Shown: in pieces, positions 54,844-62,784 of the stretch
Position numbering within the stretch: position 1 is the stretch's first letter
Layout of the letters: each line of letters opens with the position of its first letter
The notes under the pieces: model-generated
Told to the model about the DNA's origin: nothing
Database searches by the model: none
What the model saw: the letters and a program-made list of their open reading frames with translations, nothing else
Origin: Flavobacterium zepuense
GTDB lineage: Bacteria; Bacteroidota; Bacteroidia; Flavobacteriales; Flavobacteriaceae
NCBI RefSeq assembly: GCF_007097145.1
Contig: NZ_VJVZ01000001.1
Location: 186,001-250,000 of the forward strand
Length of the DNA: 64,000 bases
Direction: 5' to 3'
Program-made: the position numbers and the translations under genes

Positions 54844-56517
54844 TTAATTTTTTACTACAAGTTTTTTAGTTAAATAATTACCAGATGACGTAGTTGCATT
54901 TAATATATACATACCCGATGGAATTGTATTGATATCTAACAGATATTCATTTGTGGATTTATCGGCTTTTTTAGATAAAATTACTTTGCCGTCAATAGAC
55001 AGTAACGTTATAATATAAAAATAATCGTCATTAAGCCTTAAATTTACCTTGTTAGAGGCCGGATTAGGATAAGTTAAAAACTGATCATCAAGCCCATTAA
55101 CAAAAGCTTCATCATCTGCACCCTTTTCTGCATAAAGTAACCTTGCGGTACTTGTGTTACAAGCCACTTGGTGACCCCAATAATTAGCGCTATTAGTAAT
55201 GTGGGTATCTCCTTTAAGGTGTATAAAATTCTGTGCGCTCATTTCAATATCAGCACCGGCAGTTATAACATAATTTCCCTGTGCAGTTATATCGCTTTTA
55301 TTGTTATAAATAAATGGTGCTGTATGTGTTTCTGAATTTAACACCAGCGAATTGCAAACCTCCGGATACCAGTTTACGAATTGCGGAAAACCTTGGTTTA
55401 CACTACGAGTAAGGGTAATTTCGGCAAACGAATATCCCGGATTGGTAAAATTATTTGGGTTATGTAATACAGATATTTTATGAGTATCGGTTTTTATATA
55501 CATCTTACCATTTATGCCCAACCTTATACCGCCAAATGCAGGGTACTGCGCTATTAATTGTGTTTGCCCTGTAGCTAAATTATGCTTGTTAAGTTTATAT
55601 GATCCTGTCATTCTGGAAACAAAATACAGTATCTTGCTATCGGGCGAAAATTCCATCTCCCACCTATTATCTGTGGCTGCCTGTAAAATGTTATTTGTTA
55701 CATTAGTTACCGCCCCGGTTATTGAATTAAACTCACCGGTTTTGTATGCTATGGTACTACTACTTGCAGATTTAAATGCTGTAGCAAGTGTTTTACCATC
55801 CGGCGATATTTTTATAAATGACCCCATAACACTCGTATCCTCGGTTGGCATAGAGTATACTGTATTTGGCAATAACGAGTTACCTATCATGTTTGCCGTT
55901 ACTTTATAAGAATAAATAAAGTTTTTAACTTGTGTGATTACCCAGTAATTAACGCCGTCGCCACAAAATGCAGATGTTATCTTTTCTGACTTTGGGTGTG
56001 TTAGGTGATTATAGGATGAATCTACAGGAATACCGTTATGATCTTTTAGTGCCACATTTTTAAGTATCACTTTTCCTAACCCACCGGCTAAACTCATATC
56101 TACTAAAGAATAGTGCAGTCCTTCGCCATTACCCGTTTGACCATCAATGGTAAATATGTAAAACCTGTCAGAATTACCCGGTACAGGAACTATTATTACA
56201 TTTTGTGTGCTGGATAAATGGCCCTTTAAATCAAAACCATTATCCATTTGGGCATGGTTGTGCGTAAAGACTTCTACGCCATTTGTATAAAATAGCAAAT
56301 TACCACTTTGGTCTGATACAGATGCCATACCTTCAAAAGCCGTATTAGATCCTGCCGGGTAAAAGGAGTTAGACAATGGCATATCTGTAAGCTCTGTTGG
56401 AGTAGCTGTTAAAAAGCTCATGCCTGCATGGTCTCCAAAATACCAGTTAGCATTATGTAGCTGGGCATAAGCAACGACATATAGCATTAAAGCTATACAT
56501 AAGTATAAGTTCTTCAT
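54844..56517 (-). CDS. T9SS-secreted beta-propeller-like surface protein
   Basis: This 557-aa secreted protein has a signal peptide of about 18 residues (VVAYAQ). It opens NWYFGDHAGMSF, a start I know from gliding- and adhesin-associated Bacteroidota surface proteins. Repeats of the WD40/Kelch propeller type span about 40-390 (KISPDGKTLATAF, MEFSPDSKILYFVSRMTGSY). From about residue 478 there is a type A sorting domain (FLTYPNPASNKVNLRL, IPSGMYILNATTSSGNYLTKKLVVKN), so T9SS export to the cell surface is expected. No enzyme motif was seen. It follows the head-repeat protein by 21 bases and is probably its operon partner. Confidence 0.88.
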   Translation of the reverse strand: MKNLYLCIALMLYVVAYAQLHNANWYFGDHAGMSFLTATPTELTDMPLSNSFYPAGSNTAFEGMASVSDQSGNLLFYTNGVEVFTHNHAQMDNGFDLKGHLSSTQNVIIVPVPGNSDRFYIFTIDGQTGNGEGLHYSLVDMSLAGGLGKVILKNVALKDHNGIPVDSSYNHLTHPKSEKITSAFCGDGVNYWVITQVKNFIYSYKVTANMIGNSLLPNTVYSMPTEDTSVMGSFIKISPDGKTLATAFKSASSSTIAYKTGEFNSITGAVTNVTNNILQAATDNRWEMEFSPDSKILYFVSRMTGSYKLNKHNLATGQTQLIAQYPAFGGIRLGINGKMYIKTDTHKISVLHNPNNFTNPGYSFAEITLTRSVNQGFPQFVNWYPEVCNSLVLNSETHTAPFIYNNKSDITAQGNYVITAGADIEMSAQNFIHLKGDTHITNSANYWGHQVACNTSTARLLYAEKGADDEAFVNGLDDQFLTYPNPASNKVNLRLNDDYFYIITLLSIDGKVILSKKADKSTNEYLLDINTIPSGMYILNATTSSGNYLTKKLVVKN

Positions 56518-56538
56518 AATATATTTTTAATGTAAAAC

Positions 56539-57531
56539 TTATTTTTTATTATCTTCTACCAATTGCTCAACCATCTTTTTAAGCTCATTTATTTGCTCCT
56601 GTTGATTATTGATTGTTTTATTTTGATCAATAACATACAATGTAAGTTCTTCAATTTTTTCCTGCTGCAATTTTGCCATTTCAGCTACTTCAAATCCCTG
56701 AAGGTCAATTTCTTTTGCAGATGGTATATTGGGCAAGTGGCCATTTTGCTCAATGTAACATTCAACTTCTTCAAGTGTAAGCAGGTTGTAATTATCATTA
56801 AAAACATAATCAGCCCAGTTAGTCGCATTTTTTGGTGTAACTCTTATCTCTTCGGTTAAAATACCGCCCTTTACAAAAAGCTGGTAGTTAGAAACATTTA
56901 CGCCGTTAGCACTTGCCGGGAAAAGATTAGCCTGATTAGCAAGAGTTTCGTTAGTTATTCCTACTTTACCGTTAAACACCAGTTTATTAGCTGCAAAATC
57001 TCCATAAATCAACGGTGTATTGGCTGTGCTGTTCTCTATATATAATTTGTTACCTGTAGTTTCGTTATAACCCGCAGTATTGCCTATAAAAACATTACCA
57101 CCACTTGTATTGAGGTATCCGGCTTTGTATCCTATTATTGTATTTGCATCGGCAGTAACATTGTAGCCTGCATCTGCACCAACTAAAACATTTTTGGAGT
57201 TACCGGAACTTTTAAATCCTGCCTGTGCACCAAGGAAAACATTTTCCGAACCGTTTCCTAAATTAAATCCAGTTTGATAACCCACTGCTAAATTAGACAT
57301 GCCATTGCCAGAATTTGAACCCGCCGAATGCCCAATAAATGTAGAATTACCTGGCTGAAACCCGGTAAGGCTTTTTCCGGCTCTGTAACCGTAAAATACA
57401 TTACCCGTACCTACGGTACCTGCATCCTGCCCACCGCTTGTTAATGTAGCGGTTTGAGATACATTTTGTGCACTAATCGTTAAATACCCTGTTAAGGCTA
57501 AAATTGTTAAATAAATTTTTTTTGTTTTCAT
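56539..57531 (-). CDS. Secreted protein with YadA-like head repeats and coiled-coil (tail-fibre-type) C-terminus
   Basis: This 330-aa protein has a signal peptide of about 21 residues (LTISAQ). About seven repeats of 17-18 residues (roughly 42-165) carry IGY/FLG-type motifs, such as NVFYGYRAG, STFIGHSAG, VFLGAQAG, IIGYKAG and VFIGNTAG. These resemble trimeric autotransporter head repeats. A linker (WADYVFNDNYNLLTLEEVECYIEQNGHLPNIPSA) like bacteroidete tail-fibre proteins and a C-terminal coiled coil (about 285-330) follow. It may form a trimeric surface fibre. It lacks a membrane anchor and a T9SS signal, and the companion T9SS protein is encoded 21 bases downstream. Confidence 0.82.
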   Translation of the reverse strand: MKTKKIYLTILALTGYLTISAQNVSQTATLTSGGQDAGTVGTGNVFYGYRAGKSLTGFQPGNSTFIGHSAGSNSGNGMSNLAVGYQTGFNLGNGSENVFLGAQAGFKSSGNSKNVLVGADAGYNVTADANTIIGYKAGYLNTSGGNVFIGNTAGYNETTGNKLYIENSTANTPLIYGDFAANKLVFNGKVGITNETLANQANLFPASANGVNVSNYQLFVKGGILTEEIRVTPKNATNWADYVFNDNYNLLTLEEVECYIEQNGHLPNIPSAKEIDLQGFEVAEMAKLQQEKIEELTLYVIDQNKTINNQQEQINELKKMVEQLVEDNKK

Positions 57532-57862
57532 GTGGAAATAATTTTTAAGTTGAATTGTTAAACTTATGAAAACGTTAACTTAAAAATGTTAAATTATTAA
57601 TAATATTTACCTAAAACTTAACAACTTAATTCATCAAAATTTAATTGGTATAATTATGTTATTTACAAACATTTATTTTAACAGTTACACATTTTGGCAC
57701 GATAAATGTAAATGAAGTTAATGATTGAAAAATTATAAAAAGTTGTATTACGACGTACCAATGTGAGTCTTCAATACTGAAAATCAGTACTACAACGAGT
57801 TCGTATATTTTTTTTATTATTTATAAATATGGCATTGCATATTTATGTAACTTTGACGGCGA
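57532..57862. other. Divergent intergenic region
   Basis: These 331 AT-rich bases lie between the fibre protein and the small secreted protein genes. They hold the -7 match at 57848-57855. No gene or RNA was recognised. Confidence 0.5.
57848..57855 (+). promoter_or_regulatory. -7 element at the small secreted protein gene
   Basis: TAACTTTG fits TAnnTTTG and ends 7 bases before the ATG at 57863, so transcription would start at or next to the start codon (near-leaderless message). No -33 TTG at standard spacing was found. Confidence 0.4.
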
Positions 57863-58297
57863 ATGAAGAAGTTGTTTGTTAAATTTTTAATCGGGCTTGC
57901 ATTAGTGCTTGTAAGTGGATATAGTAATCTATATGCGCATGAGGTTAACTTTGCCCCTGCCCCTGCAAAAAACAACGACCTTGCTACAACCGCCAGCGCT
58001 TACATACTTAACAATTTAGCTGACGCTACAATTAATCCTTCCGCACCGGTTATTTATAAATTAAACGACAAGGTTGACATTTCCGACAACGAAAATGAAG
58101 AAGAAGAATTAAGCACCCTTAAGGCTGTTTCTGTAAAAAAGACTACAGCGGTAAGTAATTACTTTACATCTGCATTTTACCCAACAACACCCCAATATTT
58201 TTGCAACGACATTAAAAAATGTGTGCCTGCGTGCCCTCATTTTTCACTTGTCGGTACTCAAAAACTGCATATAATATTCCGGGTATTAAGGATTTGA
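57863..58297 (+). CDS. Small secreted protein of unknown function
   Basis: This 144-aa protein has a signal peptide of about 25 residues (MKKLFVKFLIGLALVLVSGY to LYAH). The mature part is short, with an acidic stretch (SDNENEEEEL, about 74-83) and a C-terminal region with three cysteines (YFCNDIKKCVPACPH) and the ending LHIIFRVLRI. No family is recognised. It lies 173 bases upstream of the efflux adaptor on the same strand with two RNA hairpins between, so it might be an envelope-stress-related leader gene for that operon. Confidence 0.65.
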   Translation: MKKLFVKFLIGLALVLVSGYSNLYAHEVNFAPAPAKNNDLATTASAYILNNLADATINPSAPVIYKLNDKVDISDNENEEEELSTLKAVSVKKTTAVSNYFTSAFYPTTPQYFCNDIKKCVPACPHFSLVGTQKLHIIFRVLRI

Positions 58298-58332
58298 TTT
58301 AAATCCTGAGCAAGCAAAGCTTTTGCCTTGCT
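58289..58332 (+). promoter_or_regulatory. Two consecutive hairpins between the small gene and the efflux operon
   Basis: Stem 1: AGGATTT / AAATCCT (58289-58295 with 58301-58307, 5-base loop), overlapping the stop codon of the small gene. Stem 2: AGCAAG,CAAA with TTTG,CTTGCT (58309-58332). No T-tract follows either, so neither is a standard terminator; attenuation or mRNA processing is possible. Confidence 0.35.
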
Positions 58333-58470
58333 ACATTTCTGCACACTGTATTTTGTACTTAATGACTTTCCGTAGCCTTTAGCTATCAGGATGCCCATTG
58401 CGTATTGCTATACATTTTCCTAAAAATTTATCACAAAACATTTTATCGTACTGCTTAAACGCAAATTATT

Positions 58471-59556
58471 ATGAAGAGAATCGTAATGCTCATGGCGGGC
58501 GTATGCGTATTGCTATGCAATACAAGCTGCCAGACAAAAGAAGAAGTAAAAGAAGAGAAAACTGAATTCTTAGTTACTAACCCGGTTAAAATGGATACTG
58601 CCATTACTAAGGAGTATGTAGCCCAAATACGGTCTATACGCCATATTGAGCTAAGGGCGCAGGAACGAGGGTATTTGCAAAAAATTTATGTAGATGAGGG
58701 CCAGGCAGTAAAAGAAGGCCAACTGTTATTCCAGATTATGCCTAACCTGTACCAGGCAGAAACACAAAAGTCTCAGGCAGAGGCTAATTTTGCTGAAATA
58801 GAATACAAAAATACAAAAAAACTTGCCGATAACAATGTAGTTGCCCCTAACGAGCTTGCTATGGCAAAAGCCAAGTGGGATAAGGCTAAGGCAGAACTTT
58901 CTTTAAGCCGTGTACACCTGCAATTTACAGAGATAAGGGCACCGTTTGATGGTATTATAGACCGTTTTCATGTTAGGCCGGGTAGCCTTGTAGATGAGGG
59001 TGACCTGCTTACAGAACTTTCTGACAACAGTAAAATGTGGGTTTACTACAATGTTCCTGAGGCTGAATACCTTGATTTTCAATCGCAGGTTAAGCAAAAA
59101 GACAAAACAAAAGTAAACCTGTTAATGGCTAATAACAAGCTATTTGATTATCCCGGTATTGTAGAAACTATAGAAGCCGATTTTAATAACGAAACCGGTA
59201 ATATTTCTTTCAGGGCTACCTTCCCTAATCCTAAAAGCCTTTTAAGGCATGGTGAAACCGGTAATATAGAAATGAGCGTACCATACAAAAACGCAATACT
59301 TATCCCTCAAAAAGCAACCTTTGAGGTGCTTGATAAAAAATATGTTTATGTTATCGACAAAAACAACGAGGTTAAATCAAGAGAAGTTAAAATTGGCGGA
59401 GAGCTGCCTCATCTTTTCATTATAAGCGAAGGTTTAAAGTTAGATGATAAGATTCTTCTTGAAGGTTTGCGCCTTGTAAAAGAAAACGAAAAAATAAACT
59501 ACAAATTAGAGAACGGGCAACATGTTATATCGCATTTAGAGCTATATGCAGAATAA
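58471..59556 (+). CDS. RND efflux periplasmic adaptor (membrane fusion protein)
   Basis: This is a 361-aa AcrA-like lipoprotein (lipobox NTSC, Cys20). A barrel-sandwich/lipoyl half (about 55-85, GYLQKIYVDEGQAVKEGQLLFQI) leads to a helical hairpin (about 88-145) and the returning lipoyl half (RAPFDGIIDRFHVRPGSLVDEGDLL). A beta-barrel and a membrane-proximal domain follow. It bridges the inner-membrane RND pump (25 bases downstream) and the outer-membrane factor. The substrate is unknown; the family exports drugs, bile salts or lipophilic toxins. Confidence 0.95.
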   Translation: MKRIVMLMAGVCVLLCNTSCQTKEEVKEEKTEFLVTNPVKMDTAITKEYVAQIRSIRHIELRAQERGYLQKIYVDEGQAVKEGQLLFQIMPNLYQAETQKSQAEANFAEIEYKNTKKLADNNVVAPNELAMAKAKWDKAKAELSLSRVHLQFTEIRAPFDGIIDRFHVRPGSLVDEGDLLTELSDNSKMWVYYNVPEAEYLDFQSQVKQKDKTKVNLLMANNKLFDYPGIVETIEADFNNETGNISFRATFPNPKSLLRHGETGNIEMSVPYKNAILIPQKATFEVLDKKYVYVIDKNNEVKSREVKIGGELPHLFIISEGLKLDDKILLEGLRLVKENEKINYKLENGQHVISHLELYAE

Positions 59557-59580
59557 TCGAATAACTTAAAAAGAAACAAC

Positions 59581-62500
59581 ATGTTTAGTAAATTCATACA
59601 AAGGCCTGTATTTGCCATCGTGATCTCGATCATGATCGTATTTATGGGTACTCTTGCAATCACGCAATTGCCAACATCGCAATTTCCTGATATCGCACCT
59701 ACAACAGTAAATATTTTTATTGCCTATCCCGGAGCCAGTGCCGATGTATTGGTTAAATCAACCCTGATAACTTTAGAGAATGCCATTAACGGTGTTCAGG
59801 ACATGAGGTATATGGCTACCGATGCAACCAGCGCCGGTGAAGCCACTTTAAGGATTATTTTTGAGCCCGGTACCGACCCCAACCAGGCCGTTATACGGGT
59901 AAAGACCCGGGTAGATCAGGTTATGCCCCTCTTGCCCGAACTTGTACAGCGTGAAGGGGTTGTTATTACCCCAATACAGCCCAGTATGCTTATGTATGTT
60001 AACCTTTATGCAAAAGGTAAAGACATGGATGAGAAATTTTTGTACAATTATGCCAACGTTAAAATGCTACCTGAGATCAACAGGATTAAAGGTGTGGCGA
60101 GGTCGCAAATATTGGGTAGCCGTACCTACGCGATGCGTATATGGCTAAACCCTGACCGTATGAGGGCATATAACGTATCGGTAGATGAGGTGATGAGTGC
60201 TCTTGGCGAGCAGAGTATTGTGGGCCGCCCGGGCCGTATTGGCCAGAGTTCCGGTATCAGCGCACAGTCGTTAGAATATGTATTGACCTATAAGGGCAGG
60301 TTTAGCGAGCCGGAAGAGTACGGTAATATTATTATACGTGCAAATGCCGACGGTCAGGCCATACGCCTTAAAGATATTGGCCGCGCCGAGCTTGGTAGTG
60401 AATTCTTTGATATTTACTCCAACTTAGACGGGCACCCATCGGCATCTATAATGCTTAAACAAAACTATGGCAGTAATGCAAGCGATGTAATTGCCGATGT
60501 TAAAGCCAAGCTGGAAGAAATGAAACAAACTTTCCCTCCGGGAATGGATTATAAAATTAGTTATGACGTTTCTAAATTCCTTGATGCTTCTATCGAACAG
60601 GTAATAGACACGTTAAGGGATGCCTTTATACTTGTGGCATTAGTGGTGTTCATCTTCTTAGGAGACTGGCGCTCAACGCTTATCCCCATATTAGCTGTAC
60701 CGGTATCGCTTATTGGGGCATTCTTTGTTATCCAGTTCTTTGGTATATCCATCAACATGGTTACGCTGTTTGCATTGGTACTGGCAATTGGTATTGTTGT
60801 GGATGACGCCATCGTGGTCGTCGAGGCCGTACACGCCAAGTTTGAAGAGTTTCCGCATATAACGCCTTACCAGGCAGTAAAACAGGTACTTGGCGAAATT
60901 AGTGGCGCTATTATAGCAATTACAGCGGTAATGGTATCGGTATTCGTACCAATATCCTTCATGTCGGGTCCAGTGGGTACTTTTTACCGACAGTTCTCTA
61001 TAACCATGGCAAGTTCAATTGTAATTTCTGCACTTATTGCGCTTACACTTACACCTGTATTGTGTGCCATGCTGTTAAAGAACAACCACGGGCAAGAGAA
61101 GAAAAAAAATGTACTTACTAAAAGCTTAGACAGCTTTAACAGGGTGTTTGATAAGCTTACAGGTAAATATGTAATCTTACTAAAATCAATCGTTAGCCGC
61201 AGGGTGCTTACCTTTATTATATTAATCGGGTTCTGTGCGGGTATCTTCTTTGTAAATAAAATTCTTCCTTCAGGATTTATCCCGAGTGAAGACCAGGGTA
61301 CCATTTATGCGATTATCCAGACACCTCCGGGATCTACGCTGGAGACTACCAACCAGGTTTCACAAAAACTTCAAAAAATTGCCGAACATGTAGCCGGTGT
61401 AGAATCGGTATCATCGCTTGCAGGTTATGAAATCATGACCGAAGGAAGGGGCTCTAACGCAGGTACCTGTATGATAAACCTTAAACCGTGGGATGAAAGG
61501 GAGCATAAGGTAACCGAAGTAATGGAAGAGTTAGAGGAAAAATCAAAAGGGCTTGGAGCAAAAATTGAGTTTTTCGAGCCGCCTGCAATTCCGGGATTTG
61601 GTTCATCTGGTGGTTTCTCGTTACGTTTATTGGATAAAAACACTGCTACAGATTACCAGGATTTTGATAAGATCAACAAAAAATTCCTTGATGATTTAGG
61701 CAAGCGTAAAGAATTGGCAGGCTTGTTTACCTTCTTTGCGGCCAACTACCCTCAATATGAGTTGATAATAGATAACAACCTTGCAATGCAAAAAGGCGTG
61801 TCTATTGGCAAAGCTATGGAAAACCTTGATATCCTGATAGGTAGTACGTACGAACAGGGCTTTATTAAGTTTGACCGTTTCTTTAAAGTATACGTTCAGT
61901 CCGATCCTAAGTTCAGGAGGCTACCGTCAGATGTACTTAACCTCTTTGTTAAGAACGATCATGGAGAGATGGTTCCCTACTCTGCCTTTATGAAGCTTAA
62001 AAAGACGCAGGGCCCTAACGAAATTACCCGTTACAACATGTACAACTCTGCTGCTATACAAGGCTTACCTGCAAAAGGTTACACCACTGCAGATGCTATA
62101 CAGGCCGTGACTGAAGTCGCTAAGCAAACATTGCCTAAAGGCTATGATATAGCATGGGAAGGTTTATCTTATGATGAATCGCACAGGGGTAACGAGTCTA
62201 TTTACATATTCCTAATTGTATTGGCATTCGTGTACTTTGTGTTAGCTGCACAATATGAGAGCTTCATTATTCCGTTAGCCGTAATATTCTCACTACCTGT
62301 GGGTGTACTTGGTGCCTTTGTATTGCTTGAAATGATGGGGCTTGAAAATGACATTTATGCCCAGATCGGTTTGATCATGCTCGTCGGGCTGCTCGGTAAG
62401 AACGCGGTATTGATCGTAGAGTTTGCCGTCCAGAAGCACCATGAGGGCATGACGATACTGGAAGCGGCCATAGAAGGTGCTAAGGTACGTTTCAGGCCAA

Positions 62501-62784
62501 TTTTAATGACTTCGTTTGCCTTTATTGCAGGTATGATACCATTATTACTTGCCTCAGGAGCAGGCGCTATCGGTAATAAAACTTTGGGTTCTGCTGCATT
62601 AGGCGGTATGCTTTTCGGTACAGTCTTCGGGGTAATTATCGTACCGGGCTTGTACTACATATTCGGATCATTGGCAAACGGCAGAAAACTGATACAGTTT
62701 GAAGAGGACAGTTCTTTATCTGAAGGATTTGTACACTCAATAGATAATTTCTCAAATACTGAAGAACATGAAGGCAAAGAGTAG
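59581..62784 (+). CDS. RND-family multidrug efflux pump, HAE1 type (AcrB-like)
   Basis: This 1067-aa inner-membrane pump has 12 predicted transmembrane helices and two large periplasmic loops. It starts MFSKFIQRPVFAIVISI, typical of AcrB relatives. The proton-relay Asp408 and Asp409 sit in helix 4 (GIVVDDAIVVVE), corresponding to Asp407/408 of AcrB. Two further family blocks (LMLVGLLGKNAVLIVEFA, FRPILMTSFAF) lie near the C-terminus. It forms a tripartite exporter with the adaptor upstream and the outer-membrane factor, whose start overlaps its end by 17 bases. Confidence 0.97.
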   Translation: MFSKFIQRPVFAIVISIMIVFMGTLAITQLPTSQFPDIAPTTVNIFIAYPGASADVLVKSTLITLENAINGVQDMRYMATDATSAGEATLRIIFEPGTDPNQAVIRVKTRVDQVMPLLPELVQREGVVITPIQPSMLMYVNLYAKGKDMDEKFLYNYANVKMLPEINRIKGVARSQILGSRTYAMRIWLNPDRMRAYNVSVDEVMSALGEQSIVGRPGRIGQSSGISAQSLEYVLTYKGRFSEPEEYGNIIIRANADGQAIRLKDIGRAELGSEFFDIYSNLDGHPSASIMLKQNYGSNASDVIADVKAKLEEMKQTFPPGMDYKISYDVSKFLDASIEQVIDTLRDAFILVALVVFIFLGDWRSTLIPILAVPVSLIGAFFVIQFFGISINMVTLFALVLAIGIVVDDAIVVVEAVHAKFEEFPHITPYQAVKQVLGEISGAIIAITAVMVSVFVPISFMSGPVGTFYRQFSITMASSIVISALIALTLTPVLCAMLLKNNHGQEKKKNVLTKSLDSFNRVFDKLTGKYVILLKSIVSRRVLTFIILIGFCAGIFFVNKILPSGFIPSEDQGTIYAIIQTPPGSTLETTNQVSQKLQKIAEHVAGVESVSSLAGYEIMTEGRGSNAGTCMINLKPWDEREHKVTEVMEELEEKSKGLGAKIEFFEPPAIPGFGSSGGFSLRLLDKNTATDYQDFDKINKKFLDDLGKRKELAGLFTFFAANYPQYELIIDNNLAMQKGVSIGKAMENLDILIGSTYEQGFIKFDRFFKVYVQSDPKFRRLPSDVLNLFVKNDHGEMVPYSAFMKLKKTQGPNEITRYNMYNSAAIQGLPAKGYTTADAIQAVTEVAKQTLPKGYDIAWEGLSYDESHRGNESIYIFLIVLAFVYFVLAAQYESFIIPLAVIFSLPVGVLGAFVLLEMMGLENDIYAQIGLIMLVGLLGKNAVLIVEFAVQKHHEGMTILEAAIEGAKVRFRPILMTSFAFIAGMIPLLLASGAGAIGNKTLGSAALGGMLFGTVFGVIIVPGLYYIFGSLANGRKLIQFEEDSSLSEGFVHSIDNFSNTEEHEGKE

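Noticed and set aside
56539..57531. Tail-fibre-like protein as a sign of a prophage
   Set aside because: It has a Sec signal peptide and a T9SS neighbour, and no phage structural, integrase or lysis genes are present. Such proteins are common in Flavobacteria.
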